Below, one piece after another: positions 1-8,049 of a DNA stretch of 22,626 nucleotides. Position numbers and translations under genes: made by a program. Source of the stretch: an uncultured Acidimicrobiales bacterium (GTDB lineage Bacteria; Actinomycetota; Acidimicrobiia; Acidimicrobiales; UBA10347); assembly GCA_937942965.1 (NCBI GenBank), contig CALDGN010000226.1, positions 1 through 22,626 of the forward strand. The letters are read 5' to 3'. The notes below the pieces were generated by a model, which worked only from the letters and a program-made list of their open reading frames with translations, was not told where the DNA came from and made no database searches. The first letter of the stretch is position 1; every line of letters starts with the position of its first letter.

Positions 1-1
1 A

Positions 2-232
2 GAGCCGAAGCCCACGATGCTCCAGTACGTCGAGCACCGTCTTGCCCGCGAAGCCGAGATCCTCAAGGCACTCGGCAAGGACACGATGCGTGTCGAGGAA
101 GTCGTCGAAGCCGTCTATGGCGAACTCGACGAAGAGCGTGCCGAGCTCGCCGCTGGCAACGTCCTCGCCCACCTGGTGAAGCTCCGCAGCGACGGCAAGG
201 TCAAGGGCCAGAAGAACTTCGCCAAGGTCTGA
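2..232 (+). CDS. MBL-fold metallohydrolase, C-terminal winged-helix part (5' truncated)
   Basis: The reading frame is open to the left edge of the window, so this is only the tail of a gene that begins outside it. The visible 76 residues contain HRLAREAEILKAL, then an acidic helix with VYGEL, then NVLAHLVKLRSDGKV. This is the pattern of the small winged-helix domain that follows the metallo-beta-lactamase fold in LACTB2-like hydrolases. The metal-binding HxHxDH part would lie upstream and cannot be checked. The ATG at 17 is internal to the domain and is not taken as the start. The gene converges on the alpha-galactosidase gene with 38 bp between the two stops, and I see no terminator hairpin there. 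The family assignment rests on a short segment; the substrate is unknown. Confidence 0.7.
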   Translation, partial: EPKPTMLQYVEHRLAREAEILKALGKDTMRVEEVVEAVYGELDEERAELAAGNVLAHLVKLRSDGKVKGQKNFAKV

Positions 233-270
233 GCTTCGGCCGCCTTGCTCGCAGGCTCGGCAAACGGTCG

Positions 271-2376
271 CTAGTTGAGGGCGTTGAGCTCGAGGACGAT
301 GGCGTCTTCGGGATCCAGGATTGGCATCTGCAAGCCGTGCGCGAGTTGCGCGCCGGTGAGCTCGATGCCGTCCGCGATCCACGGCGTCTGCTTCTTGGCC
401 TTGCCACCGCGTCGAGGCGCAAGGTCGAGCACCGTCACGGCGTAGGTGCGATCAGGGTCGAGCCCGACGATCGGCACCGCGCCGATCCCGAGCGCGTTCG
501 ATGTCGCCGTCTGCACGACGGCGACGACGGCCTGAGAGCCATCGCCCGCCACGACGCCATACGCGGTGCACGCAGGGTCGCCGGCGTCGAACCGCACGGT
601 GCGACCGGTGTGCAGCAGGGGCCGCAGACGCTTGTGCGTGGCAACGACCTCGGTCACTGCAGCCAGATCCTCGTCGGACAAGCTGAGCAGGTTCCATTCG
701 ATCCCAAGGTGGCCGAACAGCGCAGTCGCCGCTCGCAAGCTGAGCTGATGCGTGCGTCCGGTCGTGTGGGCACGAGGTGGGCCGATGTGTGCCCCCATGA
801 GCTCGGGTGGCAGCAGATAGGAGCAGCCTCGTTGGATGCGTTGGCGATCCAGCGCGTCGTTGCAGTCCGAGGTCCACACCCGGTCGGTTCGCTCCAGGAT
901 CGCAAAGTCGGCACGGCCGCCGCCTGACGAGCACGACTCGATCTCGACGTCGGGATGGGCGGCACGAATCTCGTCGATCAACCGGTACACCGCTCGTGTC
1001 TGGTGGTGCACCGTCGCTCGCCCGCCGTGCACAGGGCCGACGAGATTCCGGTTCATGTCCCACTTGACGTACCCGATGTCGTACTCACCCAGGATCGTAA
1101 TGATCCGTTCCTTGATGAACGCATACGCATCGGGATTGCAGAGATCCAGGACGAGTTGATGGCGAGCCAGCACGGGCTCATACGCATTGTCGACAAGCGC
1201 CCAGTCGGGATGCTCGCGATACAGGTCGCTGTCCGGGTTGAGCATCTCGGGCTCGAACCACAGGCCGAACTCGAGGCCGAGTCCGGTGACGTGGTCGACG
1301 ATCGGGCTCAGCCCGTCGGGCCAGACGTCGTCATCGACAAACCAGTCGCCCAGGCCAGCGTTGTCGCTTCGGCGATGGCGGAACCAGCCGTCATCGAGCA
1401 CGAAGCGCTCGGCGCCGACGGTCGCGGCACGATCGGCGAGCGCCTTGAGCGTGTCCAGGTCGTGGTTGAAGTAGACGGCTTCCCAGGTGTTGAGCAGGAC
1501 CGGCCGCGGCTTGGCCGGATGCGACGAACGAGCCCGCAGCATCTGGTGGAAGCGATCGCTGACGCCGTTGAGTCCGTCGGTCGACGCCGACACATACAGC
1601 CACGGCGTGGTGTACGTCTCGCCAGCGCCAAGCTGGATCTCGCCAGCAAGCAGCAGCTCGCCGGCTTGCAGAACACGACGGCCGTCACTCAGGACCTCGG
1701 CCCGCATCACGCTGTTGCCGCTCCAGCCGAGGTGGGCGCCCCACACCGGTCCATGGGTCTCGCCAAACCCCGCGCGGCCGACAAACATTGCGGGGAAGCG
1801 ATCGTGGCTCGTGCGCCCGCTGCGGTTCTCGACCATCACGGCGCCGTCGTCGAAGTCAACCCGCTCGGGCCGGAATTCGCTCGACCAGCGTCCGCCCAAG
1901 CGCATGACTTCGCGGGCCCAGGTCGGCACCTCGATCGAGAGCAGCACCGATTGCACCTGATAGGTGTCGGCACCGGTGTTCGTGATCGCGGCACGAACGG
2001 CCAGCACTCCCCCGGCGCGCAGCTCGACCTCGGTGCGCTGTTCGAGCTGAGCACCGACGGCACGGCTCGTCGCCACGACTCGCTGCTCTTCGACCTCGAC
2101 CTCAGCAGCCTCGAACCGCGGCGAGGATCCTGTGCCGTCAGCGCGACAGCCTTCGACGCCCGGCTTGCCGAGGAACCCGAGTGACGCCTGCGGCAGCAAC
2201 GTGAGTGGGGCGGCCACGTCGGCACCCGCTTCGGGGACGGCGGGCTCCTGAGCCTGCGCGAGCGCAGCGGGATCGCCGGGCACAGGCGCGCCAAGCGAGA
2301 GGACCCGCGGACTCGCGTTCCGCAGATCCAAGATCGCTTGAGCGCCATCGTTGTTGAGGACGGCGAATGAAGGCAT
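271..2376 (-). CDS. Alpha-galactosidase, glycoside hydrolase family 36
   Basis: A 701-residue enzyme that should release terminal alpha-galactose from melibiose/raffinose-type sugars by a retaining mechanism. The N-terminal ~290 residues are a beta-sandwich. The (beta/alpha)8 barrel follows with LDDGWF (residues 327-332), KWDMNRN (438-444, predicted nucleophile D440), CSSGGGR (482-488) and WTSDCND (501-507, predicted acid/base D504). The C-terminal ~110 residues form a beta domain. Length matches the usual ~700-730 residues of bacterial GH36. There is no signal peptide, so it acts in the cytoplasm after uptake of the sugar. It is the last gene of the sugar operon: its ATG overlaps the stop of the upstream permease by one base (TGATG), which suggests translational coupling. 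The family call is secure; the exact substrate among alpha-galactosides is inferred. Confidence 0.95.
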   Translation of the reverse strand: MPSFAVLNNDGAQAILDLRNASPRVLSLGAPVPGDPAALAQAQEPAVPEAGADVAAPLTLLPQASLGFLGKPGVEGCRADGTGSSPRFEAAEVEVEEQRVVATSRAVGAQLEQRTEVELRAGGVLAVRAAITNTGADTYQVQSVLLSIEVPTWAREVMRLGGRWSSEFRPERVDFDDGAVMVENRSGRTSHDRFPAMFVGRAGFGETHGPVWGAHLGWSGNSVMRAEVLSDGRRVLQAGELLLAGEIQLGAGETYTTPWLYVSASTDGLNGVSDRFHQMLRARSSHPAKPRPVLLNTWEAVYFNHDLDTLKALADRAATVGAERFVLDDGWFRHRRSDNAGLGDWFVDDDVWPDGLSPIVDHVTGLGLEFGLWFEPEMLNPDSDLYREHPDWALVDNAYEPVLARHQLVLDLCNPDAYAFIKERIITILGEYDIGYVKWDMNRNLVGPVHGGRATVHHQTRAVYRLIDEIRAAHPDVEIESCSSGGGRADFAILERTDRVWTSDCNDALDRQRIQRGCSYLLPPELMGAHIGPPRAHTTGRTHQLSLRAATALFGHLGIEWNLLSLSDEDLAAVTEVVATHKRLRPLLHTGRTVRFDAGDPACTAYGVVAGDGSQAVVAVVQTATSNALGIGAVPIVGLDPDRTYAVTVLDLAPRRGGKAKKQTPWIADGIELTGAQLAHGLQMPILDPEDAIVLELNALN

Positions 2377-3242
2377 CAGCCCTTGGTACCACCAAGTGAA
2401 AGCCCGCCGATGAACTGGCGGCGCAAGATGAGATAGATGATGAGGGTCGGCAACACCACGATGAGCGAGCCGGCCGCGACCACGTTCTCATCGGTAAAGA
2501 ACTCGCCGCTCAAGTTCCGCAACGACGACGTAATCGGTAGATCGTCACCTTGCTGGATGAGGGCGACGGCCCAGAAGTAGTCGTTGTAGATCCATGCGAA
2601 CTCAAGCGTCGCCAGTGCAGCGAGCGCGGGCCGGGTGAGCGGCATCACGATCTGCCAGTACTGGCGCCACACGCTCGCACCGTCGACCATGGCGGCCTCG
2701 TTGAGCTCCTTGGGCAGGGTCTTCATGTAGTTCGCGAGCACGAACGTGCAGAAGCCCGACTGGAACGCCGTGTTGATCAGGATGAGCCCGATCAGGCTTC
2801 CGCGCAGTTCACCACTGTTCGAAATGAACGGGATCTCGGGCAACGGGATCCGCAGATAGATCTGAAACAGCGGCTGAATGATGGCCTGTGGTGGAAGCAG
2901 ATTGCCGGCGGTGAACAGCATCAGCAATGCGATGTTGAACCGCCAACTGAACCGGCTTACGGCAAATGCGACCATCGATGAGAAGAGCAGCGTCAGAGCC
3001 ACTGCCGGGACCACGAGTGCGATCGTGACCACGAAGTGTTGGCCCATGTCGCCGCGATCCCACGCATTGCGAAAGTTGTCGAAGCTCATCGAGTCGGGCC
3101 ACGAGAAGAACCCGTCGATCGACGTCTCGGCGTAGGGGCGGAATGACGTGAACACCATGCCGACGAGCGGCACGAGCCACACCACCGCAAGCGCGATCAA
3201 GAAGAAGTGGGCGAGCACCCGAGGCCATCGCTTGACGGTCAT
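2376..3242 (-). CDS. Carbohydrate ABC transporter permease, MalG-like (CUT1)
   Basis: A 288-residue inner-membrane permease with about six transmembrane segments; the first is at residues ~10-32. The cytoplasmic EAA loop, which contacts the ATPase, is at residues 182-201: EAAMVDGASVWRQYWQIVMP. This is the standard MalG/LacG form of the CUT1 sugar importers. It overlaps both neighbours by one base (TGATG at the MalF-like/MalG-like junction and again at the alpha-galactosidase start), so the three genes are very probably co-translated. Its partner is the MalF-like protein encoded just upstream. The substrate is inferred from the operon to be an alpha-galactoside. No ATPase gene accompanies it. 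Confidence 0.93.
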   Translation of the reverse strand: MTVKRWPRVLAHFFLIALAVVWLVPLVGMVFTSFRPYAETSIDGFFSWPDSMSFDNFRNAWDRGDMGQHFVVTIALVVPAVALTLLFSSMVAFAVSRFSWRFNIALLMLFTAGNLLPPQAIIQPLFQIYLRIPLPEIPFISNSGELRGSLIGLILINTAFQSGFCTFVLANYMKTLPKELNEAAMVDGASVWRQYWQIVMPLTRPALAALATLEFAWIYNDYFWAVALIQQGDDLPITSSLRNLSGEFFTDENVVAAGSLIVVLPTLIIYLILRRQFIGGLSLGGTKG

Positions 3243-4249
3243 CAGTCCTCCTCGCCAAACGCGTTGCGGAGATAGATGATGGCGAAGCCGAAGCAGACGA
3301 GCAACAGCATCACGCCGTAGGCCGAACCACGGCCGACGTTGCCGGACTCACCCAAGATGTTGTCGGTCACCAGGATCGACAACACGTCGGTTCCGATCGG
3401 GTTGTTCAGCACATCAATGATGTCGAACACGCGGAGCGAAGTGATGACCGTGATCACCATGATCACGATGTTCACTGGCTTCATGGCCGGGAAGATGACC
3501 TGACGGAACACCTGCCACTCGTTGGCACCATCGATGGCGGCCGCTTCGCGAAGATTCGGATCGACCGACTTCAAACCAGCGAGATAGAGGACCATGACGT
3601 AGCCGACGTGGACCCAGATCATCGCCGCGATCAGGGCCATGAAGTTCTTGGACAGGCCGTACTCGCTCGTGATCGGGATCAAGAAGTCGGGATTGCCGAG
3701 CCAGTCGATCTGGTTGCCCGGTTCGGTGCGACCCAGGACGCTGTTCAAGATGCCCTGGCCCGGCGAATAGATCACGCTTCGCCAGATGAATCCGACCACC
3801 GCCAGCGACAACACGACTGGCGTGTAGAAGATGCTCTGGTAGATCGCGGAGCCCTTGAGATTGCGATCCAAGATGTAGGCGATGAGCATGCCCAGCGGCG
3901 TGCCCAAGAAGAACAGGGCGACCATCACCCAGAGGTTGTTGAACAGCGACTCGTACAGGTCCTTTTCGAAGACCGTGAACAACTGCTCGTAGTTACGGAA
4001 GCCGACCCACTTCAGCGAGCTCCACCGCACGCCGTTCCAGTTCGTGAACGACAAAATGAACGTGCCGATTGCGGGAATCCACACGAGTGCGATGTGTAGG
4101 AATGACGGCACCGCCGTCATGAGTGTGAGTGTGCGTCGATCGCTTCCGGTCAGCAGAGAGTGAGAACGCCGGCCCTCCTCACGTTCGTGAGAAGTGACCG
4201 GCGTCGTCACGTCGTGATCGGTTGCGGTGACGGATTCGTCAAGAGACAT
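3242..4249 (-). CDS. Carbohydrate ABC transporter permease, MalF-like (CUT1)
   Basis: A 335-residue membrane protein that pairs with the MalG-like permease to form the channel of a sugar importer. A charged cytoplasmic N-terminus of ~45 residues precedes the first transmembrane segment (~residues 45-68). The EAA loop is at 235-254, beginning EAAAIDGANEW and ending IFPAM. The family usually has 290-320 residues; the excess is the polar N-terminal tail. The ATG lies 19 bp after the stop of the solute-binding protein gene; I see only a weak Shine-Dalgarno sequence there, so translation may depend on the upstream gene. The family is certain; the substrate is inferred from the adjacent GH36 enzyme. 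Confidence 0.93.
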   Translation of the reverse strand: MSLDESVTATDHDVTTPVTSHEREEGRRSHSLLTGSDRRTLTLMTAVPSFLHIALVWIPAIGTFILSFTNWNGVRWSSLKWVGFRNYEQLFTVFEKDLYESLFNNLWVMVALFFLGTPLGMLIAYILDRNLKGSAIYQSIFYTPVVLSLAVVGFIWRSVIYSPGQGILNSVLGRTEPGNQIDWLGNPDFLIPITSEYGLSKNFMALIAAMIWVHVGYVMVLYLAGLKSVDPNLREAAAIDGANEWQVFRQVIFPAMKPVNIVIMVITVITSLRVFDIIDVLNNPIGTDVLSILVTDNILGESGNVGRGSAYGVMLLLVCFGFAIIYLRNAFGEED

Positions 4250-4268
4250 CGTCAGTCACCGAGCCACA

Positions 4269-5603
4269 TCAGCTGTAGTCAGCGAAGATGGCGACCTTCT
4301 TCTCTTCGAGGTCGCTCAGGAGGCTGTCGACCTTGCTTGGGTCCTCGATGAACTCGGCGAACATGTTGCCGCACTCACCCGCGAAGTCGGGGATCGTGTC
4401 ACGGTCGAGGAACTGCGAGATGCCGGTAGCGGAGCTTGCGAGCGCAGCCGACTTCTTCTGCAAGTCGTTGTAGACCGAGGTGTTTGCACCAGAGTTCGAA
4501 GCGACGACGCTTGGGTCTTCGCTCAGGTAGGCGTCTTGCGCTGTTGCGGTCGACATGTGGAGCAGGAGCTCCTTGGCGGCAGCAGCGTTCTTCGGTTCCG
4601 CGATCATCTGGAAACCATCGATCGGAGCGTCGAGTGCGCCAGCACCGATCGCAGGATCGATCTCGGGGAAGTTGAAGAAGTCCATGTCTGCAGCGAGTGC
4701 TTCGCTGGCGCTGGCTGCAAACGTGCCGAGCAGGTACATGCCGCATTCACCGGTTTCGAGTGCCGCAGCACCTTCTTGCCAGGTACGACCGTTGGCACCG
4801 GTCTGGTGATACGGAAGCAGGCTTTCCCAGGTGGAGAAGACGTTGCGCACGCGCTCGTCGGTCCACTCGTGGTTGCCGCCCATCAGGTCGATGTGGAAGT
4901 CGTAGCCGTTGATGCGCATGTTCAGCACGTCGAAGGTGCCCATGATTGGCCACTGGCCATCGTTGGCGAACACGAATGGCGTGATGCCATCGGAAGCCAT
5001 GTCATCGGCGAGGCTCAGGAGCTCGTCGACGTTCGATGGCTCGGAGTAGCCCTTTTCGGCGAAGAGGCTCTTCGAGTAGTTGACGGCCCACGTGTAATAC
5101 GAGGTCGGCATGAAGTACTGCTTGCCGTCGGTGGCGGTCGATGCGGCGAGGAAGCCAGCGCCGAGTCCGTCGACCTGATCCCATACGTCGCTGATGTCGC
5201 CGAGGAGGCCCTGGTCAGCGAAGAACTTGTTACGGAAACCAGCGAACCATGCGAGGACATCGTCTTCGCCGGCCTGCAGGATTGCGTTGATGTTCTCCTG
5301 GTAAGTGTTGTGGTCAAGCGTGTTGATCGTGACTTCAACGTTCTCGTTCGGGAACGAGCCCACGACAGCGGCAAGGCCAGCCTGTGGTGCGGGGTCGCTT
5401 GCGTTCGAGCCGATGGTCAGTGCGCCGCCGGCATCGCCGATGGCACCGGTGAACTCGGTCGCAGCGTCAGAGCCACACGAGACACCGATTGCGGACAGGC
5501 CGGCAAGGGCAACGCCGCCCTTGAGGACGGTGCGGCGGTTGAGGTCCTTCGCCCATTCAGCAGGGCTCGGGTACCCGCCGATTTCAGTCTTCCGAGTAGT
5601 CAT
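4269..5603 (-). CDS. Extracellular sugar-binding lipoprotein of the ABC importer (CUT1, family 1)
   Basis: A 444-residue substrate-binding protein, first gene of the sugar operon. I place the start at the ATG at 5603 because GGAGGGG (5612-5618) lies 8 nt upstream; a longer frame exists but lacks such a site. Near the N-terminus, NRRTVLKGG (residues 22-30) resembles a twin-arginine motif, followed by a hydrophobic stretch and C43 in a GVSC context. That would be a Tat-exported lipoprotein, although the lipobox is imperfect (G rather than L/V/I at -3). The mature part has the length and features of CUT1 binding proteins (about 400 residues, NWA/YYTWAVNYS hinge-type region, PIDGFQM near the C-terminal half). 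It should capture the sugar outside the membrane and hand it to the two permeases. The ligand is inferred as an alpha-galactoside. Confidence 0.9.
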   Translation of the reverse strand: MTTRKTEIGGYPSPAEWAKDLNRRTVLKGGVALAGLSAIGVSCGSDAATEFTGAIGDAGGALTIGSNASDPAPQAGLAAVVGSFPNENVEVTINTLDHNTYQENINAILQAGEDDVLAWFAGFRNKFFADQGLLGDISDVWDQVDGLGAGFLAASTATDGKQYFMPTSYYTWAVNYSKSLFAEKGYSEPSNVDELLSLADDMASDGITPFVFANDGQWPIMGTFDVLNMRINGYDFHIDLMGGNHEWTDERVRNVFSTWESLLPYHQTGANGRTWQEGAAALETGECGMYLLGTFAASASEALAADMDFFNFPEIDPAIGAGALDAPIDGFQMIAEPKNAAAAKELLLHMSTATAQDAYLSEDPSVVASNSGANTSVYNDLQKKSAALASSATGISQFLDRDTIPDFAGECGNMFAEFIEDPSKVDSLLSDLEEKKVAIFADYS

Positions 5604-5611
5604 AGATGCAT

Positions 5612-5618
5612 CCCCTCC
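5612..5618 (-). promoter_or_regulatory. Ribosome binding site deciding the start of the sugar-binding protein
   Basis: On the minus strand GGAGGGG stands 8 nt before the ATG at 5603. It favours this start over any upstream in-frame codon. Confidence 0.75.
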
Positions 5619-5653
5619 AGGATTCGTCGGCGCGCGCGCCTGTAGATCCACCG

Positions 5654-5682
5654 AATATTGCCGGTCCGAGCACAACCGTCAA
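5654..5682 (-). promoter_or_regulatory. Candidate promoter of the sugar operon
   Basis: On the minus strand TTGACG (5677-5682) is followed after 16-17 bp by CAATAT/AATATT (5654-5660). It lies about 50 bp upstream of the start of the binding-protein gene. The -35 box is good and the -10 moderate. This is a visual match only. Confidence 0.45.
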
Positions 5683-5702
5683 GTCATAGATGGCCTGTTT
5701 TC

Positions 5703-5780
5703 GTTCAGTCGAACACGTTTCCGGATCCGTGGTGTTTGCTATCTGTTTGTTTTTGTTTGACCTGCGTTCTGTCTTGTTCG
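5703..5780. promoter_or_regulatory. Candidate DeoR-family operator: array of TGTTYG motifs
   Basis: The divergent intergenic region carries TGTTTG on the plus strand at 5733, 5744 and 5754, spaced 11 and 10 bp. TGTTCG follows at 5775, two helical turns further. The inverted copy CGAACA is at 5710-5715, inside a GTTC-AGTC-GAAC inverted repeat (5703-5714). Half-sites of the TGTTCG/TGTTT type are known for some DeoR-family repressors (for example E. coli GlpR and lactococcal LacR). The phasing on one DNA face suggests cooperative binding. That the adjacent DeoR protein binds here is inference. Confidence 0.5.
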
Positions 5781-5808
5781 AAATGCGCCGCTGCGTCATG
5801 CTGTAGCG

Positions 5809-6624
5809 ATGCCGACGCAGCCGCAGAACTACGCCCGGACGAGCTCCTCGAGTCGCCAACAGCAGATCATTGAGATCATCCGTGAGCGCGGCGAGACCCG
5901 GGTCGGCGATCTCGCCACCGAACTCGGGGTCAGCGAGATGACCATTCGCCGCGACCTCGACTATCTCGACCGGCGCGGACTCGTCGTTCGCATCCACGGC
6001 GGCGCCATGATTCGGCGTGATCGTGCGACCAACGAGCCGGACTTCGGCACGAAACGCCAACGCCAGCTCAGCGAGAAAGGTGCCATCGCTGCGGCGGCGT
6101 CAAACCATGTTCCGAGCGAGGCAGCGATTGGGATTACCGGCGGTACGACGACATTCGAGGTTGCGCATCATCTCGACCATGTGAGCGATGTGACCGTGGT
6201 AACCAACAGTTTGGCCATTCTTGAGCTGCTCGACAGCCTGCATCGGCCCGATATCAGCGTCGTTCTGACCGGTGGAAGCCCCACGCGCAGCAACGCTCTC
6301 GTGGGTCCTGTGGCGGTGAATACGCTGCGTACGTTCAATCTCGATCTCGTCATCATGGGGATCCATGGCATGGATGAGCTGCGGGGCTTCACCTCGCCGA
6401 ATCTGCTCGAGGCCGAGACGAATCGGGCCTTCATCGAGGCGGCCGAGCGCTTGATCGTCGTCGCCGACCACAGCAAGTGGGGTACCTCGGGCCTGACGAC
6501 GATCGCTCCCCTCGACGCCGCCGATCTGCTGATCACCGACGCTGGTATTGAGCCCGAGGCAGCATCGATCTTGAACGATCACTTGCCCGAAGTCACGATC
6601 GTGACGCCCACCCACGCGCTCTAG
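5809..6624 (+). CDS. DeoR-family transcriptional regulator of the sugar operon
   Basis: A 271-residue repressor-type protein. The N-terminal winged helix contains the family signature SEMTIRRDLDYLDRRG (residues 42-57), followed by VVRIHGGA. The C-terminal DeoR sensor domain (residues ~80-255) shows GITGGTTTFEVA (108-119), VTNSLAI (131-137) and IVVADHSKWG (216-225). It is the phosphosugar-binding, ribose-isomerase-like fold of this family. It is transcribed away from the alpha-galactosidase/importer operon, so control of that operon in response to a sugar phosphate is the natural reading. The ATG at 5809 has no clear Shine-Dalgarno sequence, so the start is less certain than the family. The 162 bp after it hold only short hairpins. 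Confidence 0.92.
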   Translation: MPTQPQNYARTSSSSRQQQIIEIIRERGETRVGDLATELGVSEMTIRRDLDYLDRRGLVVRIHGGAMIRRDRATNEPDFGTKRQRQLSEKGAIAAAASNHVPSEAAIGITGGTTTFEVAHHLDHVSDVTVVTNSLAILELLDSLHRPDISVVLTGGSPTRSNALVGPVAVNTLRTFNLDLVIMGIHGMDELRGFTSPNLLEAETNRAFIEAAERLIVVADHSKWGTSGLTTIAPLDAADLLITDAGIEPEAASILNDHLPEVTIVTPTHAL

Positions 6625-6636
6625 CCCGGCGTGCAC

Positions 6637-6650
6637 GCCCCTTTTGGGGC
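6637..6650 (+). terminator. Possible weak terminator hairpin after the DeoR gene
   Basis: GCCCC-TTTT-GGGGC forms a perfect 5-bp GC stem with a T4 loop, 12 bp after the stop codon. No T-tract follows. A second small hairpin, CACGT-CGAA-ACGTG (6660-6673), is next to it. Either may stop transcription or be incidental. Confidence 0.3.
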
Positions 6651-6786
6651 ACAAGCTCGCACGTCGAAACGTGTTCGAAATATGAAAATCAGCTGAATTC
6701 GAACGATCTGGCGCATCCGAAGCCTGTGAGCGGGGCATGTGGTAGCACTGCGGGAACGATCGAGCCGGTGAAGGGGTTCCGAGGTC

Positions 6787-8046
6787 ATGAGCGGAGGCAT
6801 CGCAATCATCGGCGCGGTCATCGTCGGCTTCGCGTTGATCTCGCATCGCGTCGGGCCGTCGATGATCAGCAGCCCGATGATCTTCGTGGCCGCTGGACTC
6901 ATCACCGGGAATCGGGCGTTCGACATCGTCGACCTTGGACTTGAGCTCGACGCGGTCGATGTCATCGGCGAAGCAACGCTTGGCGTGTTGCTGTTCGCCG
7001 ACGCGAGCCGCATCAACCTGCGGGCACTGCGCCACGAATACATGCTTCCTGCTCGGCTGCTCGGCATCGGGCTTCCGCTGACCGTGGCGGCGACGACCGG
7101 CATACTTGCGCTCCTCGTCGACGGCATCGATATCTGGCACGCCGCGCTCATCGCCGCGATCCTCAGCCCGACCGACGCAGCACTCGGTCAAGAAGTCGTA
7201 AGCGACCCCAGCGTGCCAGCTCGGATCCGCCAAGGGCTCACGGTCGAATCGGGTCTGAACGACGGGCTCATCGTTCCGGCTGTTGCGCTGTTCCTGGCCT
7301 TTGCCGTCGACGACGAAGATGTCGCATCGGCCGGCTTCTGGGTTGGTTTCGTGGTTCGCCAGATCGGCCTTGGTGTGCTGCTCGGTCTCGTGATCGGCGC
7401 AGCCGGCGCGTTCCTTCTGAACTACTCCGAGCGCACCCAGAGTCTCGACGGCGTTTGGGGGCAGCTCGCCGTGCTCGCCCTTGCCATCACGACCTTGGCG
7501 GCAACGATCGAAGCTGGTGGCAACGGGTTCATCGCCACCTTTGTCGCTGGCTTGGCGTTCGGGCACGTGTCAGATCATGCGGAACACTTGGGCGAGTTCA
7601 CCGAAGACAGTGCCCAGCTCGCTGCGGCCGTCTCGTTCTTCCTCTTCGGCAACCTGTTGCTGGGCCCTGCGTTCGATCATCTGAGCTTCACGGTCATCGT
7701 GTGCGCGCTCGCCGTGCTCACGGTCGCCCGGATGGTCCCGGTCGCCATTGCCATGACGGGCACCGGAGCCGCGCTGGCGACCCGGGCCTTCGTTGGCTGG
7801 TTCGGACCGCGCGGCTTGGCATCGATCTTGTTCGGCCTGCTCCTTCTCGAGGAAGAACTAGCGAACGCCGACGAACTGTTCGCAGTGGTCGCGTGGACGG
7901 TGGCACTCAGCGTTCTCTTGCACGGAGCGACGGCGGCGATCGGCGCCCGCCGTTACGGGGCCTGGTGGAACGACATGCCGCACCACGAACAAGCCGAGAT
8001 GCCCGAGTCTGTTGCCGTCGCCGAGCAGCGACGCCGGAAGGGCTGA
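6787..8046 (+). CDS. Cation:proton antiporter, CPA/NhaP type
   Basis: A 419-residue inner-membrane protein with about 11-12 hydrophobic segments. Two conserved ion-translocation motifs of the monovalent cation/proton antiporters are visible: SPTDAAL (residues 127-133) and ESGLNDG (154-160, the N158-D159 pair typical of CPA1 members). It should exchange Na+ or K+ for H+; the specificity cannot be read from sequence. The C-terminal tail after the last helix is only ~25 residues, so no large regulatory domain is present. AAGGGG at 6771-6776 lies 10 nt before the ATG. The gene stands alone and converges on the lipoprotein gene with only 3 bp between stop codons. The family is clear; the physiological role (pH or salt homeostasis) is inferred. 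Confidence 0.9.
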   Translation: MSGGIAIIGAVIVGFALISHRVGPSMISSPMIFVAAGLITGNRAFDIVDLGLELDAVDVIGEATLGVLLFADASRINLRALRHEYMLPARLLGIGLPLTVAATTGILALLVDGIDIWHAALIAAILSPTDAALGQEVVSDPSVPARIRQGLTVESGLNDGLIVPAVALFLAFAVDDEDVASAGFWVGFVVRQIGLGVLLGLVIGAAGAFLLNYSERTQSLDGVWGQLAVLALAITTLAATIEAGGNGFIATFVAGLAFGHVSDHAEHLGEFTEDSAQLAAAVSFFLFGNLLLGPAFDHLSFTVIVCALAVLTVARMVPVAIAMTGTGAALATRAFVGWFGPRGLASILFGLLLLEEELANADELFAVVAWTVALSVLLHGATAAIGARRYGAWWNDMPHHEQAEMPESVAVAEQRRRKG

Positions 8047-8049
8047 CGC

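Noticed and set aside
955..2184. Long plus-strand frame opposite the alpha-galactosidase gene
   Set aside because: Shadow of GH36 coding bias; the opposite strand has all GH36 motifs.
4227..5645. Long open frame on the plus strand opposite the sugar-binding protein gene
   Set aside because: High-GC antisense frame. Its translation shows no domain, while the minus strand encodes a clear binding protein with a signal and ribosome site.
5798..5806. Two-codon mini-ORF (ATG CTG TAG) ending 2 nt before the DeoR start
   Set aside because: Could affect translation, but it has no ribosome site and is easily a chance occurrence.
6100..7566. Long minus-strand frame across the DeoR and antiporter genes
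   Set aside because: It covers two well-supported plus-strand genes and has a His/Asp/Arg-rich composition typical of antisense frames.
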